Shown here: positions 1 through 12,000 of the stretch, one piece after another
Layout of the letters: every line of letters begins with the position of its first letter
How positions within the stretch are numbered: position 1 is the first letter of the stretch
Assembly: GCA_948099385.1 (NCBI GenBank)
Contig: CANUEZ040000163.1
Location: forward strand, 8,439,001 to 8,503,000
DNA: 64,000 nt
From: Fasciola hepatica
Taxonomy: Eukaryota; Platyhelminthes; Trematoda; Plagiorchiida; Fasciolidae
Direction: 5' to 3'
Notes under the pieces: generated by a model
Told to the model about the DNA's origin: nothing
The model's input: the letters and a program-made list of their open reading frames with translations, nothing else
Database searches by the model: none
Program-made: the position numbers and the translations under genes

Positions 1-30
1 TTAGGCAATACTGGTGCAACATTTTAGGAA

Positions 31-180
31 GAGGAGGGTTCGAAGCCAATTAGAGGCTGCCACCTGGATAGTGAACGACGACGGAAGCAAGACTCGAACC
101 TGCCATCGAAGGACTGAATGCCCACCATGATGACCACCTGACCACGGCCGGTCATCAGACCTAAAAACAACCCAATTTTA
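31..180 (+). repeat. Dispersed repeat family A, copy 1
   Basis: Shares an interspersed pattern with 19046-19200: the block ccaattagagg, then a cac.tgg and agtga.c pattern, and a later accaccgg/ccggtca-type motif. The match is by eye and moderate. Both copies run in the same direction. It may be the body of a non-autonomous retroelement. Family unknown. Confidence 0.45.
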
Positions 181-773
181 ATCCACTGGTAGAATCCATA
201 GGCCATCTAATGTTTTGATCGTTTATTACCAGTTGCTTTTCATTTGAATACTTGTACTGCCAACTTGCCGTCTCACATCTATTCTTAATGAAATTCAAGA
301 TTTATTTCTTACTATTTCCCTTTGGGACAAAGATAAGTTATATCGTTCTCTATCGTTAGCCTAAGTTCCACTTTTAGGACGAATTTCTGCAAAATAATTT
401 TGGATATATCATGCCTGCCTGGATGCAAAACTCTGTGGTGATCGTAACCGTAAGCGAACCGAGAGATCAGAAGTTTTCACTATCATAGATTTTTATATTC
501 GGATAAACACATCTTAAAAAAGCGGATGGACAATTTCAGTCGAGAATATACCGGACTAAAGTCATCATATTCGGTGTAACGCAGCGATAAACTTCAGGAC
601 GAAATTTGCTAATTGGGGCAAACTTTACATTGTAGACCGTTTGATAACTGATATATTTATGACAGATTAACTCAGGGAAATTTTTCAAGGGTTACTTAGG
701 ATAAAGGTTTACTGTGGATGGTTACCGCAGGCTAGATGCGTAAACAGTATGATCTTTTATAAATGCTGCCTAG

Positions 774-840
774 TAGCACATCCGGTAGAGCCCAGACGGT
801 ATTAGGATGTGATTAACTTGACTGTCTGGATTCAAATTCC
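774..840 (+). mobile_element. tRNA-like SINE head (A and B box)
   Basis: An RNA polymerase III A-box-like block at 774-785 (tagcacatccgg, one mismatch to TRGCNNAGYNGG) is followed about 45 bp later by a B-box-like block at 829-840 (gattcaaattcc). The spacing is that of a tRNA. Stems do not pair as a full tRNA cloverleaf by eye, so it is called a tRNA-derived SINE or tRNA relic, not a gene. Confidence 0.4.
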
Positions 841-2876
841 AACGCGGAGGGATGATCAGTATCAAGCCGTAATTCAGGATCAGATTTCACGGTTACTTTC
901 TGATACAACAAATTCGAGGTAGTTAAGTGTTCGTTGTAAACCCGGAACCAGTTAGGGATATTTACTGGCAATAAGGTGCGAATATGGTAAGGTTATAAGG
1001 TAGTCAGCTGCTAAGTATTTGGGAGATGAAACAAATCGTGTTATGGTTTGGAAAGTTTAACACACGGTAGAGGATGAATGCGGTGTGGATTAGACTACTA
1101 CTTATACCTGAGTTCGACCATTTGGGATTATGTCACTGACTCGCGTGATGGGCCATTGTCCGTTTGTGGGAGCACATCATGAACAACTTTCAGCTCCTTG
1201 TGTAAGTGGATAAACTGAGGGTCAATTACTGAAAACAAGTTTTTTCACCGCTTTTTGTACTCCATATGGCAGCAGATATGTCCAGGAAAATTACCCATAT
1301 ATTTGTGTGATCCATGAACTCCTTTTTGAGTGTTCTATTCTGTACGGTGCAAAAAATTGAGATGTCGTTGAAATGCGTTTGTTCACCTCTAACGCGGCAA
1401 ATTTGCACACGCAGAAATTACCAATGAGATTCGGCCAACAGAAACGGAGAGTTGTGCAACAATCATCCGATTAGAAATATCAACTACTTTAATGATTACA
1501 ACTTCCTCTTTATCTTCTAATCCACAGGAAATGAAATGATATTTTCCCTCTATTTTCTATCTTTCTTTCTCCCTCTTTCTAACGCACGGCTGAAGTCATA
1601 GTCGAACAACTAGTTCACAGTCGGGATCATGGTGCAATTGTATGATAGAGACTAACAAAGAGCAAAACAAAACGGGGATTAAGTTATCATCAACGGACCT
1701 GTTCATCCTCGTCTTCTTCTTATCTGACTGAATCAGATAATGAAGGAAAATGATAGCCTGCGAGCAAATTGCCACTATCTTCACTATTCTGTCCAATCGT
1801 TCTCACCCTAGTTTCTTGATGGACAGAGATTTGATACACTATTTTCCTCTCATCTCTGCGGACCAAATGTAGGTTATGCGCAGTGCAGGGAGTGTCCGTG
1901 AACGCACTGACATATTTTTATGTCCGGGGATCATGTCACGATTGACGGTTTTGACTTTCTCTCCTACCCCCCCCCCCTTCCCTCACTTTGTTGCTGTTGT
2001 TGTCGTTGTCGTCGCCGTCCCTCGGATTACTGGAACAATCAAGAGGACAATGAAGCAGCAGAAATAACAACAATAACAAAACAAAACAAAGCTAACTGAT
2101 GCAGCTAAACGCCGTTCGATCAAAAACGACCGGAACGTAATCCTATCTCAAGTGAACTGCCGCCAAAGCTGACTATCGTTAGGGAATAATTGTTCTATTT
2201 AGTCCTTCATTCCATAGGATTTTCTGGATTCGACCAAACACGCGGAGTCATACAACAGCCTAAGTATGTAGGAAAAAGGAGACAGACAAAGAGAGAGTGG
2301 ACCCACTTAGAACACATAATAGAGCTCCATTGGAAACATGCTATTGACAAACAGGCTAGACAGGCCAATGAATAATGTTGCACGGCCGATGAATCTGCAT
2401 CTCTGTTGAGATTTACTGTATTTTCTTGGCATTTGATGGATAAAATAAATCTATTGCTTCCATGATTCTCACAGATAAATTTTTTCGCCAACCTCACATG
2501 ATGCATCTTCCTATTGCGCTTTACATTTCCAAGCTATAATATCGTTCCCCTGGTATTTCTAACCCGAAGGTCCCTGCTTTACATTCAGACCATTCTATTG
2601 GAATATTTCATTGTTATCTCCACCTCGGCAACCTCTTTAGTTGTCGTACCATTTCCGTTCACACAAAGCACTGAGTCGTCTTTCAAGGACTTTAGTCGGC
2701 CGATTTCATACCCGAGACTGCATAAATTCCAGCAAGAAATGCCTACAGGCGTTCGAATTTTACAGTGCCTGTCGGTTGGAAGTCGGTTACGGAAATAGAC
2801 TTAGCAATGAAAAACAACCACGGTGGATATCCCAGCCCGAGTGTCAGTGACAGGAATGCATATCCGAATTGCCTAC

Positions 2877-3185
2877 CTGAATGGATAGACTGTCCTCGAG
2901 CAACTTTTGTCGATGGATCCACATACAAACCAGTTCATTCCAACCGGATTCCAGCGAGTCCAAGCGTTTGTCCAGTTCTACATAATGCTCGTCCGTTTCC
3001 CCTTCAGTGATACACCGACCGTAGGTGATCAGCTGAGCAAATGGTTCCCGTCTAGATTCCAGCTCCATTTTGAGATTTGCATGGTTCTCTAGATGTTGTG
3101 TTGCATCTTCTACAGATTCGGCTTCATTATGAGTAGCAACTGCGCTCTGTATCTTCCGAAGCCATAGTTGGTTCTCGTCTAAATC
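2877..3185 (-). CDS. Beta-spectrin exon: repeat 8
   Basis: 103 codons, phase 0 at both ends, acceptor ttcgatag and donor gtaggc. It reads directly on from the previous exon (QFLQ-DLDENQLWL), matching QFLRDLDDFQSWL of vertebrate beta-spectrin. Later motifs match too: EDATQHLENHANLK (26-39) to EAEKLLTQHENIK, and ITEGETDEHYVELDKRLDSLESGWNEL (59-85) to VTQGQTDAQYMFLRQRLQALDTGWNEL. MWIHRQKLLEDS corresponds to MWENRQNLLSQS. One exon therefore equals almost exactly one triple-helical repeat, without insertion. The next exon, expected to begin like AYQQFLRDTKQAE, was not found in the remaining 2.9 kb and should lie left of the window. Confidence 0.92.
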
Positions 3186-3289
3186 CTATCGAATAAAACG
3201 AATGAGCAAGAGTTATGAGAATACTAGACATTATTGATTGCGCATATGAACCATACACATGTAGCGGGTGTAAGAGTGAATCACTGTAT

Positions 3290-3340
3290 GGATCGATCAA
3301 TAAAATAATAGATCAGTCAGTCAGTAAGTCAATCGATAAG
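3290..3340 (+). repeat. Degenerate 4-base-period tract
   Basis: Imperfect tetranucleotide phasing of the GATC/GTCA type (gatcgatcaataaaat, gatcagtcagtcagtaagtc). One of at least five similar tracts scattered through the window (28476-28527, 31344-31513, 61681-61760, 62797-62860). Confidence 0.6.
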
Positions 3341-3576
3341 CTGTTCATCGACCAATGTGCCATGCGAAACCACGCAACGCGTGGGCTGTTTAGTTTTCAC
3401 GACAAAATTGCGATGAAGAAATTTTGCTGAAACATTGCCCAGAATTTACACGTGAGCAGCATAGTTGAACTAATTTCATCCCTATACCAGACAAATTCAT
3501 TAACGGAGGCATTGAAGCTGACGCTCCGCTTCCTTTATCTGTTCACACGAACCAACGGTTTTTAGGTTATCTCATT

Positions 3577-3595
3577 CTCTCTCTCTCTCTCTCTC
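3577..3595 (+). repeat. CT dinucleotide microsatellite
   Basis: Uninterrupted CT run of about 19 bases in an intron. On the minus strand, the sense strand of the gene, it reads as GA and so is not a splice-acceptor polypyrimidine tract of the spectrin gene. Confidence 0.9.
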
Positions 3596-4500
3596 GGTTG
3601 AAACACTGCTCACATGCATGGACCAGCTAGAAAACCAAAGCAATAACAATGATTTTCCCGTGCCCGGATTTGATCACTTTTAATGCCATCTTTACCACGA
3701 GAAATGGACAACCAGAAAATGGAGGCCAGTTAAATGAAACTTGAACGGGTGCAACACAGCTGAGCAGTGTTCGGTTAATCCTCCCTTTACTCATTTTGAG
3801 AATTCGTAATGTGTCGAAATCACCAAATGGAAATACATCTACAACAGTCTACGTCACAAGACGGAATCGAATATATGACCGATCAGTTGTGTTTGCAGAT
3901 TCTTTTCCCTTTGAAACGTCGTGGCCGAAACCACGGGAGAAAAATGTCAGAAAACTGGATTTCCCACAAATTGTAACAATGAAATAATTTCACTGCACTT
4001 CTTCTTGCTCATTGGCCTGACTGGGACAGTTGCTTCAGGACTAGATATCCACTAAGGCTTAGTGAGTTCCAAAGATGAAATCAAATGAAGCTGGAGAATG
4101 GAATTGTATGGTCAATCAAAGTCTGATGATTGGTAGCCGATAGTTTAGATTTTGACTCTCTGAATTTCATTCCAGATGATTGCTTATTAGCTATTTGGAA
4201 TCTAGTTATTTGTAACCTTCCAATGGCTCGCAGATGTATCATGTTTATTTGTTATCATAGCCACAGAAGATGGTGTGCACCTACGGGTGGATAGTAAAAG
4301 TGTCTTGATGCGCATTTGATGAGGCGAAGACGTAGAAGCTGACTGAAGAAACGAACACACAAAAGTATTTTCAGTTGAATTATGTAATTATGTCAATGCA
4401 TTTGCGTTTCCGCTAGCTGAATTCTCGTAAGAACCAGATTCGTAAAACTGTTCGTTTTTCTAGATACCAAATTAAAATAACAGCTACTCTTATTGGTAAT

Positions 4501-4586
4501 ATTATTACTATCAACACTATTGTTGCTACTACTATTACTACTACTGCTAAAGTCACCACTACCAATGGCACTAACATTATTATTGC
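4501..4586 (+). repeat. Imperfect ATT/ACT trinucleotide tract
   Basis: Repeating att, act and gct triplets with interruptions. It creates Ser/Asn-rich spurious frames on the minus strand (4393-4596), which are a by-product of the repeat. Confidence 0.7.
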
Positions 4587-6456
4587 TGAAGATCACGTTT
4601 GATTAGGTGAGAAAGTATTGTTATCTACTTTATTTATCAAACTGCCAATTTTTCAGTTCGCGTTACTTTCTGAAGAAACCACTTGGCTTTTGTTTTACGT
4701 ACACTGGCTTTAAAGAACTATTTGCCGCTAAGATAATGTACGGATTATTCGTGAATGCCATGAATGAAATGGAAACAGTTCCTCTTTGTTCGAATCATTC
4801 TTATAAATCTGATGACCTTTTTGATTACAACTTCGTTCTGGTTTACTCGAACGTTTGATTGGTTAAACACAAACTTAACTATGTACCTCTGTCAATTGCA
4901 CTGTTAGCAATCAATTCCTTACAATCACCGACGACTTATTTCATGTTCACTTCAACTTTTCACCGTTTTATTTCGATAGCAACTGAAATCACCAATCCAG
5001 AAAGAGACAAACTGTAAATGACTACACGTCACCGAAACATATATTATCGACAATCAGAAACCGTCACACCAAAGTCGAAGCAATCCCACCACCCATGCAC
5101 TGCCCTCCACTCTCCCGCATCCCACGCGGTGCCCTCGCACGTATCAATCATGCAGATTGGTGTATAGAACCAAAGAAACACCAAAGAATGGCCAAGGCAT
5201 TTCATCGACCGTCCACCTCTAACACGTTTCTTATCGTGAATGTACGACCCATCACATTGGACATTATCATGCAATGCAGGATGAAAGAAATAACCATAAT
5301 TTTCAGCCAAATCACGGAATAATGCTTGTCACAGAAACGACAACCCCTGGCATGACAGATGAACGTATTTTACATGTGCTCGTCTGCAGGCATTGCGTCT
5401 CAGTAATTTCTCCCAATCTCGCCTCTTCTACTTTCTTCCGTAATGTTGACACTTAGACCGCACAATATCATCTACCAAGGGATCAATTCCAACCATCATT
5501 CACGACCAACAATGATTCAAAATCATTTGAATTTGGCGATGGCGCAAACAGCCGGGATGATGTAAAAAGTGGAAAATTCATTTAAATTATTTGCATTTGA
5601 ATGTATGCATCGCGGATCGGAATTAGATCAACGAATTTCCGCAACCGGGCTGTTGCTCTACCAGCTGTGATTTCACACTACGGTCAATGGATGCGAATAA
5701 TGCGAACGGATATCCGATAATAAGCAAACAATTTTAAAACGATATACAACAAATGTTCTGGTTCTGATAAATGGACTAGCTTCGTCCGTCATAGTGTTTG
5801 TGCATTATTGGATATTTACTTGAATTATTCGCGTCTGATAACTTTGGTCCAAAGAATAAACTAGTAAAGCAAATGCTCGTTAGACGAAAGATCGCTGCCA
5901 AATTTCACAATCTGAAATACGATGGATATTAAAAGTATAGGTATTCCGATTCCATATTCAATTCAACAAACCAAAAATTTAAAATGTATTCAACAATCAC
6001 GTGAAACCACTGAGGGTACAGACACCATGGCACAGGTGTGCTCATCAAAGAGCCCACCTAAAACAAGTCCTTGAAAATGATGTCTGAAAAGGCTAATCGC
6101 TTGCACGTATCACTTTGCCGCGTCGTGGGTTCGCCGCTTAAAACGATCAATGATTCTGAAAGATATCGAAGATAGATTGTCTGTTCTCCGTACCAATCTT
6201 TTACCGTATTCGCTCGTTTGACCACTTTCAGAAAACCAAGTGAGTAGAGCAATGCAAGTAATATTGAATGGGACTGCCGTGTACTAACCGATCTAGACTG
6301 GGGCGTGAATTCAAGGGGGAGAATCCGTTACGAAATCGAGAACTGCATCGTGAAAGATGAAACCTAATTGATGTAGAAATGGTTTGTGAATGCATAATTC
6401 CTTAAACTCCATAGTTTTGCACGGGAACAGGGAAAAGGACATCCACATTAGCCTAA

Positions 6457-6560
6457 AAGGTTCACTAAGCTATCAAGGGCTACCGGCAAACGTGATCCTG
6501 GGACTAGGGTGATGAACCAGTCGGGTCACAGTCGACAAAGTGGGCTGGTGAGGTTCAAAC
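6457..6560 (+). repeat. Dispersed repeat family B, copy 1
   Basis: Resembles 47515-47620 in the same orientation: aaggttcactaagcta against aaggctcactgaacta, then the shared accggcaa, then a tgat.ctg....t.ggg pattern. Matched by eye, moderate support. Confidence 0.4.
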
Positions 6561-8500
6561 TTGGAGCCTCCGAATTTATAGAAGCCTAAGCCACTGAAGC
6601 CCAACCCGTTGGTGGACCGGTTCCTCATTATAATTGCCGACAGCGAAGGTGGTATCGACGAGACTGTTACACCTGTTTTGAATCTCAAGACGTGCTTGGT
6701 GGCTGGCATGTTTACTGGACAGTACTCATTCAAGGGTCACGAAAATTAATCAAATATAACACCCATGCTTATATTTATGCTGAATGCCAGTTCACTTGAG
6801 AACAGCGAATATTCAGATGGAAGAAAAATCTTATGGTTTGCATGCCCTAATTTACTTTATTGCGCCTGGTCACTTTGACACAGCGGCTTTCGTTATTAAT
6901 TCACAACTGTCCATATTTGCATTCTGAGCAATCATATACTTGCTTATTCAGTAAACAGTATGCACACCCCACCACACACTTGTTGCTTTGGTCACAAAAG
7001 CGATCTCTTAGCCCACTTCGGTTATTTTGGCTTCAATCCGGAACCGGCTTTTGGAGTCCGTGTGACTCTGGCAACGAAGCATCAGTCAAAACCTGGTGTG
7101 AATTATACTGGCCTACTTCGATTATGTACTTGTCATTTATTCCTTCACGAATAAATACGACGCTCCTTGTTTCTTAGCTGCATAATACGCACAGTTGTGA
7201 TTCGATAGTGCATTCAATGTGGCCGGATCTGTGCAAATAGTCTACTTTCCTGATTTCTATTCTATGATCGTCTCAGACAATGTATACCTAAGCTGTTCAT
7301 TCCAATCCCAAAGTTCGACGAATTTTCAGGTTGAACTACTATGCTACGGTGGTCCTTTATTGAAACCCTTGCTACTGCCACTACATTGTGAAAATCTCCT
7401 AACTCTTGTCCTTCAAGAAAACAGTCACATAAACCATGGAGCTTGGGTAGTTGCTCCATCCACCAAAAATGAAGCATATCTTAACACCCACAAGTCAGTT
7501 AGAAACTCGGAAAATTTTCTGTGTTGCCAGCGTTCATTAGCTATCTTTCCTCAGAGTCTCTCGATTTATTATTCTTATCCGTGCTGATTTTGAACATATG
7601 CTAATAATCGAATAATACATTTTGTCTGATCTTTATCAATAGGTTAAATGTATTGCATTATACGTAGGACTTATTCCCATTGTATATCCTCGGTTCTCTA
7701 AATAGCATGCATCCCCCTACATGCACTATCCTCCACTCGACTCAATACCACTGTGCACTATTTGGAATACTTTAACTACAAGGACATATCAAAATCACCT
7801 CAACCTAGAACAAAGTACACCGAAATAACATGAAATTCTTTGTTGTGGAACTCAGTTGCGAAAATACACAACATTAGATGTAATAAATGGTAGATTACCA
7901 GTTGACCAATCAGTGTCAGCTACTGTGGGACCTGTTCACAGTAATTTTGATCTGCTGAAACTTTTCGCTGAGTCACCGCGGAGCTGTATCGTGCGGTGCA
8001 CCAAGAACGGCCTACCGAATCACTACACAACAGTCAGATTTTCACGCGTACAAACGTGTTAATCTTGAAAATTTCGGTCATTGTGCTTCATTCACTCAGT
8101 CGAAAGGATACTTCTCCAAGACCAAATTTGCTACTCATCTCGTATACAATTTTCAAGTGTATGTGCACCACGATAGTTGTCGATGGCCAAAGAATTGACA
8201 TAACTTTGGAGGTCATTTCGCTTAGCCAAATGTACTGGTCATTAGTATAAATTAAAATATTGATATATATATATATATAATGTTTTTATACTAGCGAAAA
8301 CATGGACACGCTTAGGATTCATTTGGTAAATTTTGAGTGAGGTTGATGATTTATCCTCAGTGTTGATTAATACAGTTAATGCAATGTTTCCGCCTTGTAG
8401 TTTAGAGATATGGGTTCAAATTCGTATAAAAGTTATGTGTGGATTACTAAAAACCTCTCCGTGTTTAAAATTTCAAAAGATCAGAAGACCAAAAACGTAC

Positions 8501-9470
8501 CTGTAAAAATTGCTTCAACTCGGCAGAAACTAACAGCTTCTCCTGACGATCTTGTAACGCCTTCTGTAGTTCGTTCCATTGATCAACCAGCTGCTCAGCC
8601 AAATGTTTCACCTCATCAACTGTGTTCAATTCGTTCGATGCCAAGTACAAATCCCGACGAGATGGAGCCTGCAACTGTAATTCTCGAACCAGATGTTGCA
8701 CTTCGTCACCAATCTCAGACATCCGATGTCCTAACTCTTCCATATCAGATTCCCAACCGAGTAGTTTTCGTTGTAACTGTACTAGACTATTCAAATCAGC
8801 TCCCAGTTCATCTGTGGACAGAAGCAATTGATAATTTCGTGTGATCCACTCGTTCGTGTGCAGTACTTTGTTGTAGAAACAATCTATTTCGTCTATCAGT
8901 TGAAATCTTGCTTCAAGAGCATCACAACGATTGTTCACCTTACACAAAGAGGTTCGTACCCGTTTAGTGATTGGAAAATTACAACATTCTTTCGGCTGAA
9001 TGACGGATTCCGTCGTTGTTGCTTTCAGTGAACCATTCGAAGTACAGGCTTTTTCATCCCAGTCCACAGTGTCTCCAAGATTCATACTACCTTTGTTATG
9101 ATCATCTTCGGTGTCATCCTCTGTTCGTGCACCGAGACGACGCTCTACCCATGTGAGTAGTGACACGTGTTTGGGTGATAGATCGGTCAGAGCACAGGCA
9201 ATTTTGGAGTCTAGTTCCTCCATGTATTTTAACCGGTTGATTCCGTTCTGTTTTACTTCATTCTGAATTGTCGTGAAACGAAGACGCAACCCTGAAACTT
9301 GCGAGTCACGACGCACAATGAGTTGCTTGGGAACAGATGGCTCAGAAGAGATTTCATCTCCAAATTTGTCTCGTTCCGATGTCGGAGTCAGAGCAATCTC
9401 CTTCAAAGGTTGAAGTGCGCCTTGTGTTCGGGGATGTATTTTCGGGAAAGCTTGATTAAGCATCTTTTTT
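8501..9470 (-). CDS. Beta-spectrin exon: up to repeat 7 (well conserved)
   Basis: One base plus 323 codons; acceptor ctctgtag, donor gtacgt. The first base completes the lysine split from the previous exon (EAWIEQ-KKK-MLNQ). Residues 185-323 are the best-conserved rod segment in the window. HTNEWITRN, STDELGADLNSLVQLQRKLLGWESDMEEL and QWNELQKALQDRQEKLL...LKQFLQ follow vertebrate beta-spectrin repeat 7 (TKSWIREK, TQDLGNDLAGVMALQRKL, VWEEMKTTLKNRE...LQQFLR) residue by residue. Residues about 10-60 and 116-170 are extra polar stretches, the second starting with an acidic run (TEDDTEDD). Together with the insertions in exons 4 and 5 they explain why this rod is longer between repeats 1 and 7 than the family norm. 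Confidence 0.9.
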
Positions 9471-11396
9471 CTACAGAGAAAACAGATGAGGAAATTCATA
9501 AATGTAGGAAATATGTCCAATTGCACTACGTTGAAATTCCGGTTGCAGTTGCTGGGCATGTAACCAGAAGTCTGGTTAGAACATTTCCGTTACTTGTCAG
9601 AATAAGACCGAATAACTCTCCTAAAAACTAAACAGCGATATATTCTATTACGCTAACATGGGATTAACTGTCACGGATAATATAATGACCGTAAACCGAT
9701 TTCCAATAATTCTCAAACAATGTAACCGCTCAAAGGCAAACTGTAGACAACCAACTTTGTATGAGCTAGAGTGGTGTCTAAAATCCTTCTGATGTCTTCA
9801 AACCTCCGCTAACCCTAATGCTGGAACCATGCCAGTGAATGTCACGTTAGTAGTGAAAGGGGAACTCGTTGCTGCTCGTCTTATTTTACCGACTAGCCTG
9901 CTGGAACTTTCTGTCGTACTCTAATCCTGGTTACTGCTTGTTCACAACGGTACGATAGGAATTCAAGACCACCAGGCTTATATTTACAAAAGCGTATGTG
10001 CAGATTGAAGTGGAAAATACGATGGTAATCAAGTTGAATCAACATAGTGAAGGGGGAAAATATGTCTTCAATGAATCCTATAGGTAATGGGAGAGTTTAT
10101 GCGGATAAGATGACTCTAGAACGTGTTGGTCGTTGGTCGGATTAAGGGCCATGGTAAAAACTGAAACACTGATGGGGAATGGGAGGGTGGACGAGTCTCT
10201 GCTATCTGCATATGGTAATGAGAACTGAACTTCCATCACCTCTTGAGATCACCTATAGTTGGTCACATGATACAATTGAAGATCTGTGACCTCAGATTCT
10301 GATCTGAGTAGACGAAGTGCCTAAACCAGTAGCTTTTGTGCTTATAGATCAGAAGACGAATGGCGATTGCTTTCACCACCTCAGAAAACAGAGACCCATC
10401 CACTCTCCATTCCACCCCCTCCCCCGGAATTTCGCAACGCTATGGCAACCATTTCCAATCTGGTCAGCGCACTCTACTCTCGTCCAGTGTATGTGGATTT
10501 GACGAGCACTCATGGGATTCATTGGAAACAGTTGCTCGAGTCTTGTATCACCGGGTCCAAAAAGATTGAACTATACAATGAAACTGGTAGTTAAATGTTC
10601 CACTCACGATCATTTACTTCAAGGGACATGCTATGCTTAGTGGGGCCTCTAAATTCCAAGATGGTCCTCAAGAACATCCGTGTTTTTGTCACCTTACACA
10701 TTCATCCCGTTGAAGTCATATTTTAAACCTGTCTCATTTAGTGACTATTACGCCTAATTACTCTCTGAGATTTTTCAAATGTCACGGGCACCATGTGTTA
10801 CAGCGTGATTCCGGAATTATCAAAAAATTCTCCAAGCTAGTATTTTATAGATATAAAAGGAGGAAGCTTTACGGCAATACCAAAAATCACGAAGCTGATT
10901 GACAAGCAGCATTGGGCAATTCAGGTCACAGAAAGCTACTAACACCCATCATCGTCTCAATTAAGGTGAGTTCGCTGGTGGGAAAATGACGACTTGGAGA
11001 GTTTTTTAAAGAGGTCCCAATTTTCTGCCTTAGGAATCATTGTGCCGCAAGAGACCTTGGTATAGTATGATACTGATGACTAGCTAATAGAACTACAAGG
11101 AGACAATGTCCAACGGACTGACGGAACCCGACCAAATCGGAATGGGGACACGGTCTAGTAATGCACATCAAACATCCCGGTGTAAGTCTTCAAAAATATT
11201 ACTTACGTATAGGGACAAGTAGATTGTTTGTTTATCCGTGGATCCCAAACCATGTTTACTCAACAAATGCCGATCGACCATCACTACGAATATCTATATT
11301 CCACCTTCTAGTCTATCAAATGATATTTCTGTGTTTGCTGACACATTCGTGTCGGAAATAATAGAACAAGTTTAAACTTCACGGGTCGGCGACATT

Positions 11397-12000
11397 GTGG
11401 ATTTTAATCATTTGGATATCAGTTTTCTAAGTTGCTTGGCGTTGATAAATTTGGTGGACTTTTGTTCAAGAGGAAACCTATACCTCGATTTCATCTTTGT
11501 GAACGAAAACGATGTCATCTCAATCAAGAAGAAAATCCCGTCATTCAACTCTGATCACTGCACGGGGCATTTTAAGTTGGATACACTTGTTCAACTGACC
11601 GCAGGATTGTCCACAAGTACCGTATTCCAGAGAGGTCTATCACTAGGAGAAACGGTTGGGGAAGCCGACTGTGGCCAGTTCTGCAACCCGGATGTCTCAG
11701 CCTGCTGCGATCATCTGACAGGATACCTGAACTCTTGTTGCGATATTTGTTGCCCATTAGGTTCGATTTACGTCTGACCCACCAGCTTTTCGTTGACTTA
11801 TGGGAAAACATTGATACGAAAGAGAAATCTGCTTACGTGATTGGAAATCGTCCATCAGTGAAGCAAATAGCTTAGTTAAATCTGATATAAAATACTAGGC
11901 AAGCAATATACGAAAAACCAATCATCACTAGGTTTGGGATACGGGAAATAACCTCTGAGCCATAAACTCCAAGCCCCGGGGACCTAAAGAGAACAGCTTC
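11397..12000 (+). mobile_element. Possible non-LTR retrotransposon endonuclease remnant
   Basis: The frame at 11397-11777 has the layout of the C-terminal part of an AP-endonuclease-like domain followed by the linker to the reverse transcriptase in CR1/Jockey-type elements. It shows a hydrophobic LVDFCSRGNLYLDFIFVNEND block, then SFNSDHCTGHFKL (the SDHC/H block that normally carries the catalytic histidine). Downstream, in another frame, LVKSDIKY and related pieces look like the following linker. The domain is incomplete, has stops and frameshifts, and no reverse transcriptase follows it. It could also be chance resemblance outside the SDHC block. Confidence 0.45.

Larger units (their letters stand above)
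1..2876. other. Intron downstream of the last visible spectrin exon (partial)
   Basis: Non-coding stretch after the donor at 2876. It holds a dispersed repeat copy (31-180), a tRNA-like SINE head (774-840), a C run at 1967-1977 followed by an imperfect GTT/GTC triplet tract to about 2022, and a CAA/AAAC-rich tract (2060-2090). No reading frame here resembles the next beta-spectrin repeat. I see nothing else that I can support. Confidence 0.7.
3186..8500. other. Intron between spectrin exons 6 and 7
   Basis: 5315 bp without a supported gene. It holds a CT microsatellite (3577-3595), a degenerate 4-base-period tract (3290-3340), an imperfect ATT/ACT triplet tract (4501-4586), a dispersed repeat copy (6457-6560) and a short TA run near 8266-8280. 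Open frames of 60-120 codons occur on both strands (for example 7219-7587 plus) but show no recognisable protein family. Confidence 0.7.

Noticed and set aside
24..206. Minus-strand 60-codon frame as a gene
   Set aside because: It lies on dispersed repeat A and its partner at 19046-19200 has no matching frame.
7219..7587. 122-codon plus-strand frame
   Set aside because: No recognisable domain, no splice context that adds exons, and an equally open minus-strand frame overlaps it.
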